From: QAMX01 sp964515055
Lineage (GTDB): Bacteria > Bacillota > Clostridia > Oscillospirales > QAMX01
Assembly (NCBI GenBank): GCA_964515055.1
Contig: CAZEUG010000015.1
Span: 1-46,900, forward strand
DNA: 46,900 bases
Direction of reading: 5' to 3'
Shown here: in pieces, positions 7,439 to 16,581 of the stretch
Layout: each line of letters starts with the position of its first letter
Numbering within the stretch: the first letter of the stretch is position 1
Program-made: the position numbers and the translations under genes
The notes under the pieces: model-generated
Told to the model about the DNA's origin: nothing
The model's database searches: none
The model's input: only the letters and a program-made list of their open reading frames with translations

Positions 7439-9634
7439 ATGACCAAAGCGATTCGGCTGATTCAAGAGCCGCTGATGTATCAGAACGGCGTTCTCTGCCC
7501 CGACGACGGCCGCGGCCGCGTGGAAAAGACGCTGGCCGACACGATTCTGCAGGCACACAACACCTCCGGCGATCCGTCCAGGCTGCGCCTGCGGTTTGAC
7601 GGCATGGCCTCACACGATATCACCTATGTCGGCATCATCCAGACGGCGCGTGCATCGGGCATGACAAAATTCCCGATGCCGTACGTCCTGACCTGCTGCC
7701 ACAACAGCCTGTGCGCCGTCGGCGGAACGATCAACGCGGACGACCATGCGTTCGGCCTGTCCGCCGCGAAAAAATATGGCGGCGTGTTTGTGCCGCCGCA
7801 CATCGCCGTCATTCACCAGTATGTGCGGGAACGGATGGCGGGCTGCGGAAAAATGCTGCTCGGCAGCGACAGCCACACCCGATACGGCGCACTGGGCACG
7901 CTCGGCGTCGGCGAAGGCGGCCCGGAGCTGGCCAAACAGCTGGTCGGACGCACCTATGACATTGACCGGCCGGACGTCATTGCCGTGTACCTGACTGGCG
8001 CACCGGCACCCGGTGTCGGCCCGCAGGACGTGGCACTGGCCATCATCGGTGCCGTCTTCCGGAACGGCTTCGTGAAAAACCGCGTGATGGAATTCATCGG
8101 CCCGGGCATCGCGTCCCTGCCCATGGATTACCGCCTCGGCATCGATGTCATGACGACGGAAACCACCTGTCTGACGTCTGTCTGGGAGACAGACGAGACG
8201 GTGCGGGAATATCTCGCGCTGGTCGGCAGAGAAGCGGACTACAAAAAGCTGACCGCCTGCGACGGCGCACGCTATGCGGGCGCGGTCTGTGTCGATCTGT
8301 CCGCGCTTCGCCCGATGATCGCTCTGCCGTTCCATCCGAGCAACGCGTATGAAATTGACGAATTCCTCGCCAACGCGGGCGATCTGCTCCGCGCCGTGGA
8401 GAAGGAAGCTGCATCCAACGGCATGAGCGACTGCCACCTGACCGACAAACTGGAAAACGGCCGTCTGCACGTCGATCAGGGCGTCATTGCCGGCTGCGCG
8501 GGCGGTCTGTTCGACAACCTGTGCGCTGCGGCGGACATCCTGCGGAACGGCAGCACCGGCACGGGCGCATTCACCCTGAACTGCTATCCGGCCAGCCAGC
8601 CGGTCTCCCTGGAGCTGATGAAAAACGGCGCGGCGGCGGCGCTGGTCGCGTCGGGCGCCACCTATAAGACCGCATTCTGCGGGCCGTGCTTCGGTGCGGG
8701 CGATGTCCCGCGCAACAGCGGCCTCTCCATCCGCCACACAACGCGCAACTTCCCGAACCGCGAAGGCTCCAAGCCCGGTGACCGTCAGTCTGCGGCGGTT
8801 GCCCTGATGGATGCCCGCTCCATCGCGGCGACAGCAGCCGCAGGCGGCGTCCTGACACCGGCTGATCGCCTGCCGAGCGGCACAGTGGTGCCGGTCGCCT
8901 ACCACTTTGACGGGACGGTCTATGAAAACCGCGTCTATAACGGCGCTGGCCGTCCGCAGCCGGAAACCGAGCTCTGCTTCGGGCCGAACATCACCGACTG
9001 GCCGCAGATGCCGCAGCTGTCCGAACACCTGCTGCTGAAATTCGCCGCGGTCATTCACGACCCGGTGACGACAACGGATGAGCTGATTCCGTCCGGCGAA
9101 ACCTCCTCCTACCGCTCCAACCCGCTGCGGCTGGCGGAATTTGCGCTGTCGCGCAAGGATCCGGCCTATGTGTCACGGGCAAAGGCCTGCGCCGCGGAGG
9201 ATGCACAGAAATTCCTCACCGAGCATGGTTTGCCGACTGATACCCTGCTGAAAAGTGTGATTTTTGCTGTTAAACCGGGGGACGGCAGCGCGAGAGAGCA
9301 GGCAGCCTCCTGCCAGCGCGTGCTGGGCGGCGGTGCCAACGTCGCAGTCGAATACGCGACCAAGCGCTATCGCTCCAACCTGATCAACTGGGGAATGCTG
9401 CCGCTTCGCCTGACGAATCCGGACGATGCGTCCCGCTTCGAAATCGGCGACTACCTGTTCCTGAAGGACGTGCGCAGCGCCATCCGCGACGCTGCAACCG
9501 AGCTTTCTGCACAGCTTCTGAAGGCGGATGGCCGCACGGAAACTGTCTCCATGACGCTTGACCAGCTGACGGATGCGGAGCGCTCCATCCTGCTGGCCGG
9601 TTCGCTGATCAATTACTACGCGCAGGAGGCCTGA
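7439..9634 (+). CDS. Aconitase-family hydratase (YbhJ-like)
   Basis: A 731-residue cytoplasmic protein of the aconitase superfamily, which uses a [4Fe-4S] cluster for dehydration and rehydration. The cluster CxxC is visible in TAFCGPCFGAGD near 415, with a further candidate cysteine in LTCCHNS near 83 and the GSDSHTRYGALG substrate-site block near 140. The C-terminal swivelling domain follows. Its length and motifs fit the uncharacterised YbhJ-type hydratases better than true aconitase or 3-isopropylmalate dehydratase; no citrate-cycle or leucine genes are nearby, so the substrate is unknown. AAGGAAAGGAA precedes the ATG. Confidence 0.8.
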   Translation: MTKAIRLIQEPLMYQNGVLCPDDGRGRVEKTLADTILQAHNTSGDPSRLRLRFDGMASHDITYVGIIQTARASGMTKFPMPYVLTCCHNSLCAVGGTINADDHAFGLSAAKKYGGVFVPPHIAVIHQYVRERMAGCGKMLLGSDSHTRYGALGTLGVGEGGPELAKQLVGRTYDIDRPDVIAVYLTGAPAPGVGPQDVALAIIGAVFRNGFVKNRVMEFIGPGIASLPMDYRLGIDVMTTETTCLTSVWETDETVREYLALVGREADYKKLTACDGARYAGAVCVDLSALRPMIALPFHPSNAYEIDEFLANAGDLLRAVEKEAASNGMSDCHLTDKLENGRLHVDQGVIAGCAGGLFDNLCAAADILRNGSTGTGAFTLNCYPASQPVSLELMKNGAAAALVASGATYKTAFCGPCFGAGDVPRNSGLSIRHTTRNFPNREGSKPGDRQSAAVALMDARSIAATAAAGGVLTPADRLPSGTVVPVAYHFDGTVYENRVYNGAGRPQPETELCFGPNITDWPQMPQLSEHLLLKFAAVIHDPVTTTDELIPSGETSSYRSNPLRLAEFALSRKDPAYVSRAKACAAEDAQKFLTEHGLPTDTLLKSVIFAVKPGDGSAREQAASCQRVLGGGANVAVEYATKRYRSNLINWGMLPLRLTNPDDASRFEIGDYLFLKDVRSAIRDAATELSAQLLKADGRTETVSMTLDQLTDAERSILLAGSLINYYAQEA

Positions 9635-9667
9635 CCGCCCGCGCTGACGATGAAGGGAGTTTTCTCA

Positions 9668-10006
9668 ATGGACTGCATTTTCTGCAAAATCATTGCCGGT
9701 GAGATTCCGTCCAAAAAGGTGTATGAGGATGATCTGTGCATGGCGTTTTACGATGTCGCGCCGCAGGCTCCCGTCCACATTCTGGTCATTCCGAAGGCAC
9801 ATATCGCCTCGGCTGCCGACATTACGGCGGAAAACAGCGCGATTGTCGCCCATATCTTCACGGTGATCGCCAAAATTGCCGCCGACCTCCGCCTGACCGG
9901 CGGCTACCGCGTTGTGACCAACAGCGGGGATGATGCCCGCCAGAGCGTCCACCACCTGCATTTCCATGTACTGGCCGGCCGCCAGCTGAACGATACGATG
10001 GCATAG
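9668..10006 (+). CDS. HIT family nucleotide-binding hydrolase
   Basis: A 112-residue protein of the histidine triad family, which hydrolyses nucleoside phosphoramidates and aminoacyl-AMP. The N-terminal CIFCKII.GEIPS..VYED block is typical, and the triad appears as HHLHFHVLAGR near the C terminus. The second ATG is chosen because GAAGGGAG overlaps the first ATG (9650) and is well spaced from this one. It follows the hydratase by 33 bp and ends before a strong terminator, so it is the last gene of the alaS transcript. Removal of alanyl-AMP made by AlaRS is a plausible but unproven link. Confidence 0.92.
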   Translation: MDCIFCKIIAGEIPSKKVYEDDLCMAFYDVAPQAPVHILVIPKAHIASAADITAENSAIVAHIFTVIAKIAADLRLTGGYRVVTNSGDDARQSVHHLHFHVLAGRQLNDTMA

Positions 10007-10024
10007 GCCGAACGACAAACGCAG

Positions 10025-10078
10025 TGAAAAAGACCCACATCCGCTCCGGACACGCCGGAACCGATGTGGGTCTTTTAT
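10025..10078. terminator. Bidirectional intrinsic terminator between HIT and degV genes
   Basis: AGACCCACATC pairs with GATGTGGGTCT around an inner TCCGG/CCGGA stem. A T-run follows on both strands (TCTTTTATT on plus, TCTTTTTC on minus), fitting the convergent gene pair. Confidence 0.9.
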
Positions 10079-10197
10079 TGTGAACAATATGGGGTGATGC
10101 GTTTTGAAGCGCGCCCTGCGGCAACTTTGGCGATGCAGCGTGTGCGGTGCGTTTTGAGGCGTCGAGCCTGTTTCACCTTTCGCTGCGAGGCACTTGC

Positions 10198-10243
10198 GGC
10201 AGTGTACTCACCGCGGTGATGTTCACGGCAGTGTACTCACCGC
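10198..10243. repeat. 17-bp direct repeat at the degV 3' end
   Basis: GGCAGTGTACTCACCGC occurs at 10198-10214 and again at 10227-10243, 29 bp apart. The second copy overlaps the stop codon of the degV gene. No partner copy marking an integrated element was seen. Confidence 0.7.
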
Positions 10244-11124
10244 AGCCAGCCGGCGGGGAGAATATCCCAGGTGATGCAGGCGCCGAGTGCGCCGTCACCC
10301 GTGTGACTGGAGATGCTGATGGGCAGCGAATCCAGCCCGACGGAAATATCCGGGAAGGCGGCCTGCAGATCGGCGCGCCAGGCTTCCCCTGCGACCGGAT
10401 CCCCGGAAAACCCGGCACGGACGGCGACAGGCCGACCGGCAAAGCGCGTTTTGCGATCCTTCCGGAGTGCGGCAATCATGACCTCCGTGGCGGCCTGCAT
10501 TCCGCGGCTCTTTTTGAAGGCGTCCAGCTTGCCGCCCTGAATTTGCAGGATGGGCTTGATGTTCAGCATGGTGGCCACGGCGGCACCCGCCGCTGTGACG
10601 CGGCCGCTCTTTTTCAAAAATTCGAGCGTATTCACCGTGACATAGATGCTGGCGGCCATCCCGTCCTCATCCAGAAATGAGGCGACCTCCTCCGCCGTTT
10701 TTCCCTGCGAGAGCAGGTACAGCGCATCCAGCACAGATTGCCGCTGCGTGATGGAAATCCGGTGGTTATCGACGACGAGTACGCGCCCCTGATAATCGGC
10801 GGCCAGCATCTTTGCCGTCTGGCAGCTGCTGGACAGGGCGCTGGACATGGGGATGTAGATGACCTGATCGAAGGTTTTCAGCAGCGTATCCCAGCGATCG
10901 AGCAACAGCCCGGCTGGCGGCTGCGAGGTGCTGACCTCGGCACCGCCGTTCAGGCGCTGAAAAAACGTCTCCTGGGAGATCGTTTCGTTTTCAAAGTAGG
11001 TCTGCCCATCTATGATCACGGGCATGGGCACCAGATAGACGCCGAGCTGACGCGCCTGCGCCTCGGTGATGCCACTGTTGGTATCCGTTGCAACCGCAAC
11101 GGTTTTGCGAATGGTTTCAGCCAT
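10237..11124 (-). CDS. DegV family fatty acid-binding protein
   Basis: A 295-residue cytoplasmic protein. DegV/FakB proteins bind a fatty acid and present it to the FakA kinase for phospholipid synthesis. The family pattern is visible: ATDTNSGI at the N terminus, IPMSSALSSSCQTA near 95, a KSGR segment followed by an Ala/Gly-rich stretch, LNIKPIL, and a C-terminal HTGDGALG. The ATG at 11124 is preferred although its AAGGACGG ribosome site is about 12 bases away; a TTG four codons upstream is an alternative. It lies 122 bp after the DUF6320 gene, so it may be the distal gene of that transcript. No fakA kinase gene is in the window. Confidence 0.88.
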   Translation of the reverse strand: MAETIRKTVAVATDTNSGITEAQARQLGVYLVPMPVIIDGQTYFENETISQETFFQRLNGGAEVSTSQPPAGLLLDRWDTLLKTFDQVIYIPMSSALSSSCQTAKMLAADYQGRVLVVDNHRISITQRQSVLDALYLLSQGKTAEEVASFLDEDGMAASIYVTVNTLEFLKKSGRVTAAGAAVATMLNIKPILQIQGGKLDAFKKSRGMQAATEVMIAALRKDRKTRFAGRPVAVRAGFSGDPVAGEAWRADLQAAFPDISVGLDSLPISISSHTGDGALGACITWDILPAGWLR

Positions 11125-11246
11125 GACAAGAATCAACCGTCCTTACGAACCCCGAAGTCCTGCGGAATGGCGTGGCAGGCGGGTGGAAAAATAAAAAGAG
11201 GGGAAGATCGGCTTCGACTGAACAGGGTGCCCCGGTTGGGTGGGGT

Positions 11247-11927
11247 TCAGACGTGAAACAGACCTTCCAGCTTTTCGCCGAACATTCGGCGGAGAAAATA
11301 GCGAAGGGCAAAGATGCAGAAGGCGTCATAGACGCCGAGAATCAGCCAGAGCTTGATGTGCGGGTAAATCCCCAACAGGCCGAGGATCAGCATCAGCACG
11401 CACATTGCGGCGAAGAGCATCAGCGTTGAGCCAACGACGCTCCATTTCAGCCGCCCGAACAGGGAGCAGAACAGCACGAGCGTGATGCCGATGCCGACAG
11501 CCGATGGCCAGACATAGGCGACCGACCACAGGCGCAGGCCAAACAGGAAGTCAACGGCAAAGGATGCGCCCCACAGCACGGCGACCGCCGCGACGACAAA
11601 CGTGCTGAACGGGCGGGAATAGAAGATGGGGCGGAAAATCCAGAACCACAGGCAGAGGATGGATGCGGCAACGATGGCCGACCAGCCGATGTGGTCGCTG
11701 ATGATCAGATCGACAAAGAGCGAAGCCGCCGAAACGGCAATGGCGATGAACCGCAGGATGCTCCGCGCCAGGGAGCGCTTGTCGGAAATGGCGGGATAGG
11801 TGGCGGCCTCCGGGATCTTTTCCGCGATCAGGCGGCCACAGAGCGGGCAGTGCGCGTTGTGTGGCACGGAGACGCCGCAGGCGACACAGCGGGCGACGTC
11901 CGACCGGGTTTCCGTGGCGTTATTCAT
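11247..11927 (-). CDS. DUF6320 domain membrane protein with zinc ribbon
   Basis: A 226-residue protein. The N terminus has two CxxC pairs (CVACG near 15 and CPLCG near 28), a probable zinc ribbon, followed by about six hydrophobic segments from residue 53 to 205 and a basic C terminus. This matches DUF6320 proteins, whose function is not known. The ATG overlaps the end of the upstream acyltransferase gene by eight bases (ATGAATAA), and GAGGTGG lies inside that gene, so the two are translationally coupled. The pairing with a condensation-domain acyltransferase suggests action on a membrane-associated substrate. Confidence 0.75.
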   Translation of the reverse strand: MNNATETRSDVARCVACGVSVPHNAHCPLCGRLIAEKIPEAATYPAISDKRSLARSILRFIAIAVSAASLFVDLIISDHIGWSAIVAASILCLWFWIFRPIFYSRPFSTFVVAAVAVLWGASFAVDFLFGLRLWSVAYVWPSAVGIGITLVLFCSLFGRLKWSVVGSTLMLFAAMCVLMLILGLLGIYPHIKLWLILGVYDAFCIFALRYFLRRMFGEKLEGLFHV

Positions 11928-13191
11928 TGGCTTCCACCTCGATTGCAATGCCTTCTTCGAGCAGATAGGAAAAAAGACGGGTCTGGATCTCGTTTTCCGG
12001 GGAGCGAGATGTAAAGGACAGGCACAGCGTATCGCCGAAGGTGACGGCGGCGAGCATCAGCGACAGCGTCGGCGAGCAGCCGAGCAGGAAGCTGAAGCCA
12101 CGGATATGCGCGGCCACGCAGTCCGGCATGGTGACAATGCCGAGGTTGGAAAACGCCGAGGTGTAGCGGCTCTCACCGAATCGGAGGAAGGCGATTTTCA
12201 GCGCGATGTTCTTCAGAAACAGGGGTGCGATGCGCAGCAGCAGATTCTTTTCCGCAGCGACATTGGCGGAAAACGCCCGGCGCAGTGCGTCCGGCTGAAA
12301 GCCGTCCGTCAACTGCGGGACGATTTCGGTCAGGATTTCGTCCAGCGTCATGTCCGGTCGGGGCGAAACACCGGCGTTGACATACAGGGAGAAATTGCGG
12401 AGCGTATCCGACGGGAAAAAGCGCCGCAGATTGACAGGCACCGAGATGCGAACCGGCCGCTTCAGGCGGTTGTGCGGCGCACACGTCAGGAATGCGCGGA
12501 TGTACTGCGCCGTCAGGTACTGCGTCACGGTGGCGTGATGGCGTCTGGCAGCATCGTGAACCGCCGAGGCGGACATCCGGCCGCTGACAACGCGCAGATA
12601 GTCGGGATTGGCGGGCGGGTGGACGCGGACATGGTAGGCGCGGGGCTCTGCACGGTTGGAGCCGGGAGCTTTTTCATACCAGCGGTCGAACCCGTCCTCT
12701 GCCTCCGAGGGAACCGGTTTGCCGAGCGGGTCCGGCATTTCCCAGCGGGCGGCCTCCACGTCACAGCCGCGCAGTGCGAGGTAGCAGACGGTCAGCGTTT
12801 TCAGATAGGTCAGAGCGCCGGTGCCGTCTGCAGCGGCGTGGAAAAATTCAACGGAGATGCGGCAGCCGTAGTAGATTACGCGAAAAATGGGCAGATCGGG
12901 ATGGCCGATCTCGATCGGGGCGCAGGGGTAGAGTCGCTCCTCACTGACCATCTGCTCTGACCAGGTGGGCTCAAAGTAATACCAGAACACGCCGGTGCGC
13001 AGCTGTACATACAGCATGGGGAAGCGGTCGCGGAGGCTGCGGACAGCCGAGCCGAGCGTTTCGCCGCAGATCGGCTCATCAAGCTCCACACTGAGCCGGA
13101 ACGTGCTGTTCCAGTGGCGCTGCCGGGTGGCCGGATAAATCTTGGCGGCGTTGTCCAGCCTGTACCAGAAATGGTCGCGTGGGTTGGGCAT
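11920..13191 (-). CDS. Condensation-domain/alcohol acetyltransferase-like protein
   Basis: A 423-residue cytoplasmic protein of the CoA-dependent acyltransferase superfamily. The HxxxDG active-site motif is intact as HAAADG near residue 118 (EFFHAAADGTGAL), and VPVNLRRFFPSDT near 250 matches the structural region of the second half. Family members move acyl groups onto alcohols or act like peptide-synthetase condensation domains; no carrier protein or synthetase gene is nearby. AAGGAGGGA precedes the ATG by eight bases. It is coupled to the DUF6320 gene and lies 42 bp after prmC. The exact substrate cannot be read from the sequence. Confidence 0.7.
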   Translation of the reverse strand: MPNPRDHFWYRLDNAAKIYPATRQRHWNSTFRLSVELDEPICGETLGSAVRSLRDRFPMLYVQLRTGVFWYYFEPTWSEQMVSEERLYPCAPIEIGHPDLPIFRVIYYGCRISVEFFHAAADGTGALTYLKTLTVCYLALRGCDVEAARWEMPDPLGKPVPSEAEDGFDRWYEKAPGSNRAEPRAYHVRVHPPANPDYLRVVSGRMSASAVHDAARRHHATVTQYLTAQYIRAFLTCAPHNRLKRPVRISVPVNLRRFFPSDTLRNFSLYVNAGVSPRPDMTLDEILTEIVPQLTDGFQPDALRRAFSANVAAEKNLLLRIAPLFLKNIALKIAFLRFGESRYTSAFSNLGIVTMPDCVAAHIRGFSFLLGCSPTLSLMLAAVTFGDTLCLSFTSRSPENEIQTRLFSYLLEEGIAIEVEANE

Positions 13192-13233
13192 GGCGGCTTC
13201 CCTCCTTCCGATTGGTGGTCATGGTGTGCCTGA

Positions 13234-14163
13234 TTACCGGGCGGGTATGGCCTTCCGTGCCGAAACGGCACGCGGGATTTTTTGCAGGTCGTTTTCAAAG
13301 CGGATGTCCTCAAAGCCGGAGACGAGGAACAGTGCAGCCACGGCGCCGGACTGGGCATAGCCGACTTCAAACGTCAGGACAGCGCCGGCCTTCAGCAGGG
13401 ACGGAATCTGCTCAATGCCGGAGCGGTAGAAGTCCAGCCCGTCCTCTCCGCCGAACAGGGCAGAAATCGGCTCATACGCCAGCACCTCGCGATCCAGCTC
13501 AGCCAGCTCCTCCCGGTCGATGTACGGCGGGTTGCAGATGCAGCCGTCGAATCCGTCAAAGGCAAAGGGCAGCGCGGACACGTCCCATTGCGCCAGCGTG
13601 AACAGGTCAGCCGGGCAGACGGTGACGCAATCCTGCAGGCCGAACCGCTCCACATTTTCCTGCGCGAGCTGCAATGCGGCCTCTGAATTGTCGGCCAGCA
13701 CCACGCGGACGCGCTGTCCGCGTTCGCGGAGCTTCAGCGCTGCGGCGATGCCGAGGCAGCCGCTCCCGGTGCAGAGATCGAGCAGCGTCAGCTCCGGGGC
13801 TCCGGACGGCAGATGCGTCAAAAAGAGATCCAGCGTGGCGGCACTGTCGTCGCGGGGGATCAATGCGCGGCGATCCGTCCGGAAGGCGTAGCCTTCAAAA
13901 TCCCATTCGCCCAGGCAATAGGCGAGCGGCTCACCGGCGATGCGTCGGTTCAGCAGCTCGTCCAGCCGTGATGAATCGACCGGGGCGTCCGGCTGCAGAT
14001 AAAACCGGTCACGCGTCAGGCCGGCTGCGGCGCAGGCGAGCTCCCGCGCCTCCAGCGCCATGCGGGCGGCAGTGGCCTCATCCATTCGCCGCACCGGTGC
14101 CTCCAGCGCGGCGCGGGCGCGGCGATAGGCATCCGTCAGCGTTTCAAACGCGCCGTTTACCAT
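13234..14163 (-). CDS. prmC: Peptide chain release factor N5-glutamine methyltransferase
   Basis: A 309-residue enzyme that methylates the GGQ glutamine of release factors using S-adenosylmethionine. The N-terminal helical domain (about 1-80) binds the release factor. The Rossmann domain shows DLCTGSGCLGIA near 127 for SAM binding and the catalytic NPPY near 210. It overlaps the preceding YqhQ gene by seven bases. In many Firmicutes yqhQ/DUF1385 and prmC sit together next to prfA; prfA is not found in this window, so that part of the cluster is elsewhere. Confidence 0.93.
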   Translation of the reverse strand: MVNGAFETLTDAYRRARAALEAPVRRMDEATAARMALEARELACAAAGLTRDRFYLQPDAPVDSSRLDELLNRRIAGEPLAYCLGEWDFEGYAFRTDRRALIPRDDSAATLDLFLTHLPSGAPELTLLDLCTGSGCLGIAAALKLRERGQRVRVVLADNSEAALQLAQENVERFGLQDCVTVCPADLFTLAQWDVSALPFAFDGFDGCICNPPYIDREELAELDREVLAYEPISALFGGEDGLDFYRSGIEQIPSLLKAGAVLTFEVGYAQSGAVAALFLVSGFEDIRFENDLQKIPRAVSARKAIPAR

Positions 14164-15092
14164 TGGTCTGCGTCCTTTTCTGTCGGAATGACACGCGTCA
14201 GCGCATCAATGGCGACAGCGATCATGTTGTCATCCGGTTCCTTGGTGGTGAGGCGCTGGAGCGCCAGCCCCGGCGCACGCAGGGCGCGGGTCAGCCAGTT
14301 GTCGTGGCGGCCGACCAGCCGGTTCAGCTCATAGCTCAGGTTGACGACAACCGGCAGCAGGACAATCCGCAGTGCCAGCCGCAGCCAGGTGTGATCGACG
14401 CGGACGAACGAAAAAACGAAAATCGAGACGATCATGACGACAAAGAGGAAGCTCGTCCCGCAGCGCGGGTGCAGACGGGTATGGCGGCGGACGTTTTCGA
14501 CCGTCAGCTCCTCCTCCGCCTCATAGCAGTGGATGGTTTTGTGTTCTGCACCGTGATAGGAATAGGTGCGGCGCATATCCTGCATCAGGGACGTCAGGAA
14601 GAGGAAGCCGATGAAAATCACCAGCCGCAGCAGGCTTTCCGTCAGGCTGCGGAGCCACCAGAGATGCTCCGGGAACGTGACCAGCCCGGACAGCAGCGTC
14701 GGCAGCAGAATGAACAGCCCGACCGGCAGCAGGACGCCGAGCGCAACTGTGATATTCATCAGGATTTTTTCGGCCTTGGCCATGCCGATCTTCTCCTCGA
14801 CCCATTTGTCGAATTTTGTCGGCTCCGACTCCTCAATTTCGGCCTCATCGGCGGAAAACATCAGCTGGGTGGTGCCGTTTTTGATTGAGCTGGCAAAGAC
14901 GAAAATCCCGCGGAGGAAGGGGACACGCCACGGCCAGCTGTGCCTGGCGATGGGCGTTTCGCGGACGACATGGCTGCCGTCCGATTTGCGGAGGACGGTG
15001 GCGACGCGCTCCGGCCCCTGCATCATGATTCCTTCAATGAGCGCCTGACCGCCAATGGTGGTGCGGCGTTTGGGTTGTTCCTTCTGTTTCAT
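14157..15092 (-). CDS. DUF1385 membrane protein (YqhQ-like)
   Basis: A 311-residue integral membrane protein. The DUF1385 signature GGQALIEGIMMQGP is at residues 14-27, YHGAEHKTIHCYE near 178 and H.RCGTSFLF near 211. Four or more hydrophobic segments follow one another between about 110 and 270. The biochemical role of this widespread family is not established. It starts three bases after the PurF-like stop codon and overlaps prmC, so it belongs to the same operon. AAAGGAATAACCG precedes the ATG. Confidence 0.88.
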   Translation of the reverse strand: MKQKEQPKRRTTIGGQALIEGIMMQGPERVATVLRKSDGSHVVRETPIARHSWPWRVPFLRGIFVFASSIKNGTTQLMFSADEAEIEESEPTKFDKWVEEKIGMAKAEKILMNITVALGVLLPVGLFILLPTLLSGLVTFPEHLWWLRSLTESLLRLVIFIGFLFLTSLMQDMRRTYSYHGAEHKTIHCYEAEEELTVENVRRHTRLHPRCGTSFLFVVMIVSIFVFSFVRVDHTWLRLALRIVLLPVVVNLSYELNRLVGRHDNWLTRALRAPGLALQRLTTKEPDDNMIAVAIDALTRVIPTEKDADQW

Positions 15093-15095
15093 CGG

Positions 15096-16535
15096 TTATT
15101 CCTTTCCGGCTGATGCGGCAGCGCAGGGGGATGAGCCCTTCCCGTTCCAGCAGTAGGTGCAGAATTTGCAGGCGCAGCCGCCGGCCGATGCGATCATATC
15201 GTCCAGGCGGTGATACTTCAGAGAGGTGAACTTCAGCTCCTGCCGGATTTCCTCGACCATGCAGGCGTATTCCGGCGAATCCGGGTCGGCATACAGCGGG
15301 AGCTTTTCCTCGGCGCGGTCGCCCTCCAGCCGCTTGATCACGCGCCGCGTGATCAAATCCATTTCGGAGGAGGAGCGGGAGAAGTTCAGGTATTTGCAGC
15401 CGTAGAGCAGCGGGGGACAGGCCAGGCGGATATGAACCTCCTTCGCACCGCTGTGATAGAGAAAATCGGTCGTTTCGCGGAGCTGTGTGCCGCGGACAAG
15501 GGAGTCGTCGATCAGGATCAGACGCTTGTCGCGAATCAGCTCATCGACCGGAATCAGCTTCATCCGTGCAATGAGGTTGCGCTGGCTCTGCTTCTGCGGC
15601 ATAAACGACCGCGGCCAGGTCGGCGTATACTTGATGAAGGGGCGCGAAAACGGGATGTTGGAGCGGTTGGCATAGCCGACGGCGTGCGCCGTGCCGGAAT
15701 CCGGGACACCCGCAACGCTGTCTGCCTCGACATGGTCGCGGCGCGCCAGCATATCGCCGCAGCGGTAGCGCATCTGCTCCACGTTGACGCCCTCATACGA
15801 CGAGGAGGGGTAGCCGTAGTAGACCCAGAGGAAGGTGCAGATCTGCATTTCCTCCGACGGCGGCACGATCACCTCCGCCGACTCCGGCGTGACAAAATCG
15901 ATCTCGCCGGGGCCCAGCTCTCTCAGCTCCTCATAGCCGAGATTCAGGTAGGCGAACGATTCAAAGGAGGCGCAGTAGGCGCCGTTCTTCCGGCCGAGGA
16001 CGATGGGTGTCCGGCCGAGACGGTCCCGTGCCGCGTAGATGCCCTTCGGCGTCAGAATCAGCATGGACATGGAGCCGTCAATCACGCTCTGCGCATAGCG
16101 GATGCCCTCCGGGATGGAGTCCCGCCGGTTGATCAGCGATGCGACCAGCTCTGTCGGGTTGACGTCGCCGCCGCTCATCTCCAGAAAGTGCGTGGTGCCC
16201 TCATCAAAGGCATGGCGGACAAGCGCATCGATGTTGTTGATGCGGCCAACCGTTGTGATGGCGAAGTTGCCGAGATGCGACCGGACGAGCAGCGGCTGCG
16301 GCTCGTTGTCGGAGATGCAGCCGATACCGAGGTTGCCCTGCATTTCATCGACATCCCGTTCGAATTTGGTGCGGAACGGTGCGTTCTCGATGTTGTGAAT
16401 CGCACGCTGGAAGCCGGATTCACCGTAAACAGCCATCCCGCCCCGGCGTGTGCCGAGGTGCGAATGGTAGTCCGTTCCGAAAAAAAGGTCAAATACACAG
16501 TCGCTCTTCGAAGCGACGCCAAAAAAACCGCCCAT
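15096..16535 (-). CDS. PurF-like protein lacking the glutaminase nucleophile
   Basis: A 479-residue homologue of amidophosphoribosyltransferase. The PRPP loop is intact (IDDSLVRGT, about 342-350), as is the C-terminal Cys-rich stretch (Cys454, 456, 459, 462, 471) plus Cys233, which resemble the iron-sulfur ligands of Bacillus PurF. In true PurF residue 2 is the Ntn cysteine nucleophile; here the N terminus is MGGFFG, so it is glycine. No Cys occurs in the short in-frame extension upstream either. The HxRYST and HNGN glutaminase motifs read GCIS and TVGR. Glutamine hydrolysis is therefore unlikely, while PRPP or a nucleotide may still bind. The start follows GGAGGAAATCAAGCA. It sits between a histidine kinase and yqhQ, not among purine genes. 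Confidence 0.85.
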   Translation of the reverse strand: MGGFFGVASKSDCVFDLFFGTDYHSHLGTRRGGMAVYGESGFQRAIHNIENAPFRTKFERDVDEMQGNLGIGCISDNEPQPLLVRSHLGNFAITTVGRINNIDALVRHAFDEGTTHFLEMSGGDVNPTELVASLINRRDSIPEGIRYAQSVIDGSMSMLILTPKGIYAARDRLGRTPIVLGRKNGAYCASFESFAYLNLGYEELRELGPGEIDFVTPESAEVIVPPSEEMQICTFLWVYYGYPSSSYEGVNVEQMRYRCGDMLARRDHVEADSVAGVPDSGTAHAVGYANRSNIPFSRPFIKYTPTWPRSFMPQKQSQRNLIARMKLIPVDELIRDKRLILIDDSLVRGTQLRETTDFLYHSGAKEVHIRLACPPLLYGCKYLNFSRSSSEMDLITRRVIKRLEGDRAEEKLPLYADPDSPEYACMVEEIRQELKFTSLKYHRLDDMIASAGGCACKFCTYCWNGKGSSPCAAASAGKE

Positions 16536-16581
16536 TGCTTGATTTCCTCCGGTTCTAAAAACTCTAAAATCCAATACCCGC

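Noticed and set aside
10078..10236. Intergenic region checked for a small RNA or tRNA
   Set aside because: No cloverleaf, promoter or separate terminator was found; only the short direct repeat.
10198..10243. Direct repeat considered as an attachment site
   Set aside because: Copies are only 29 bp apart, with no integrase or tRNA gene nearby.
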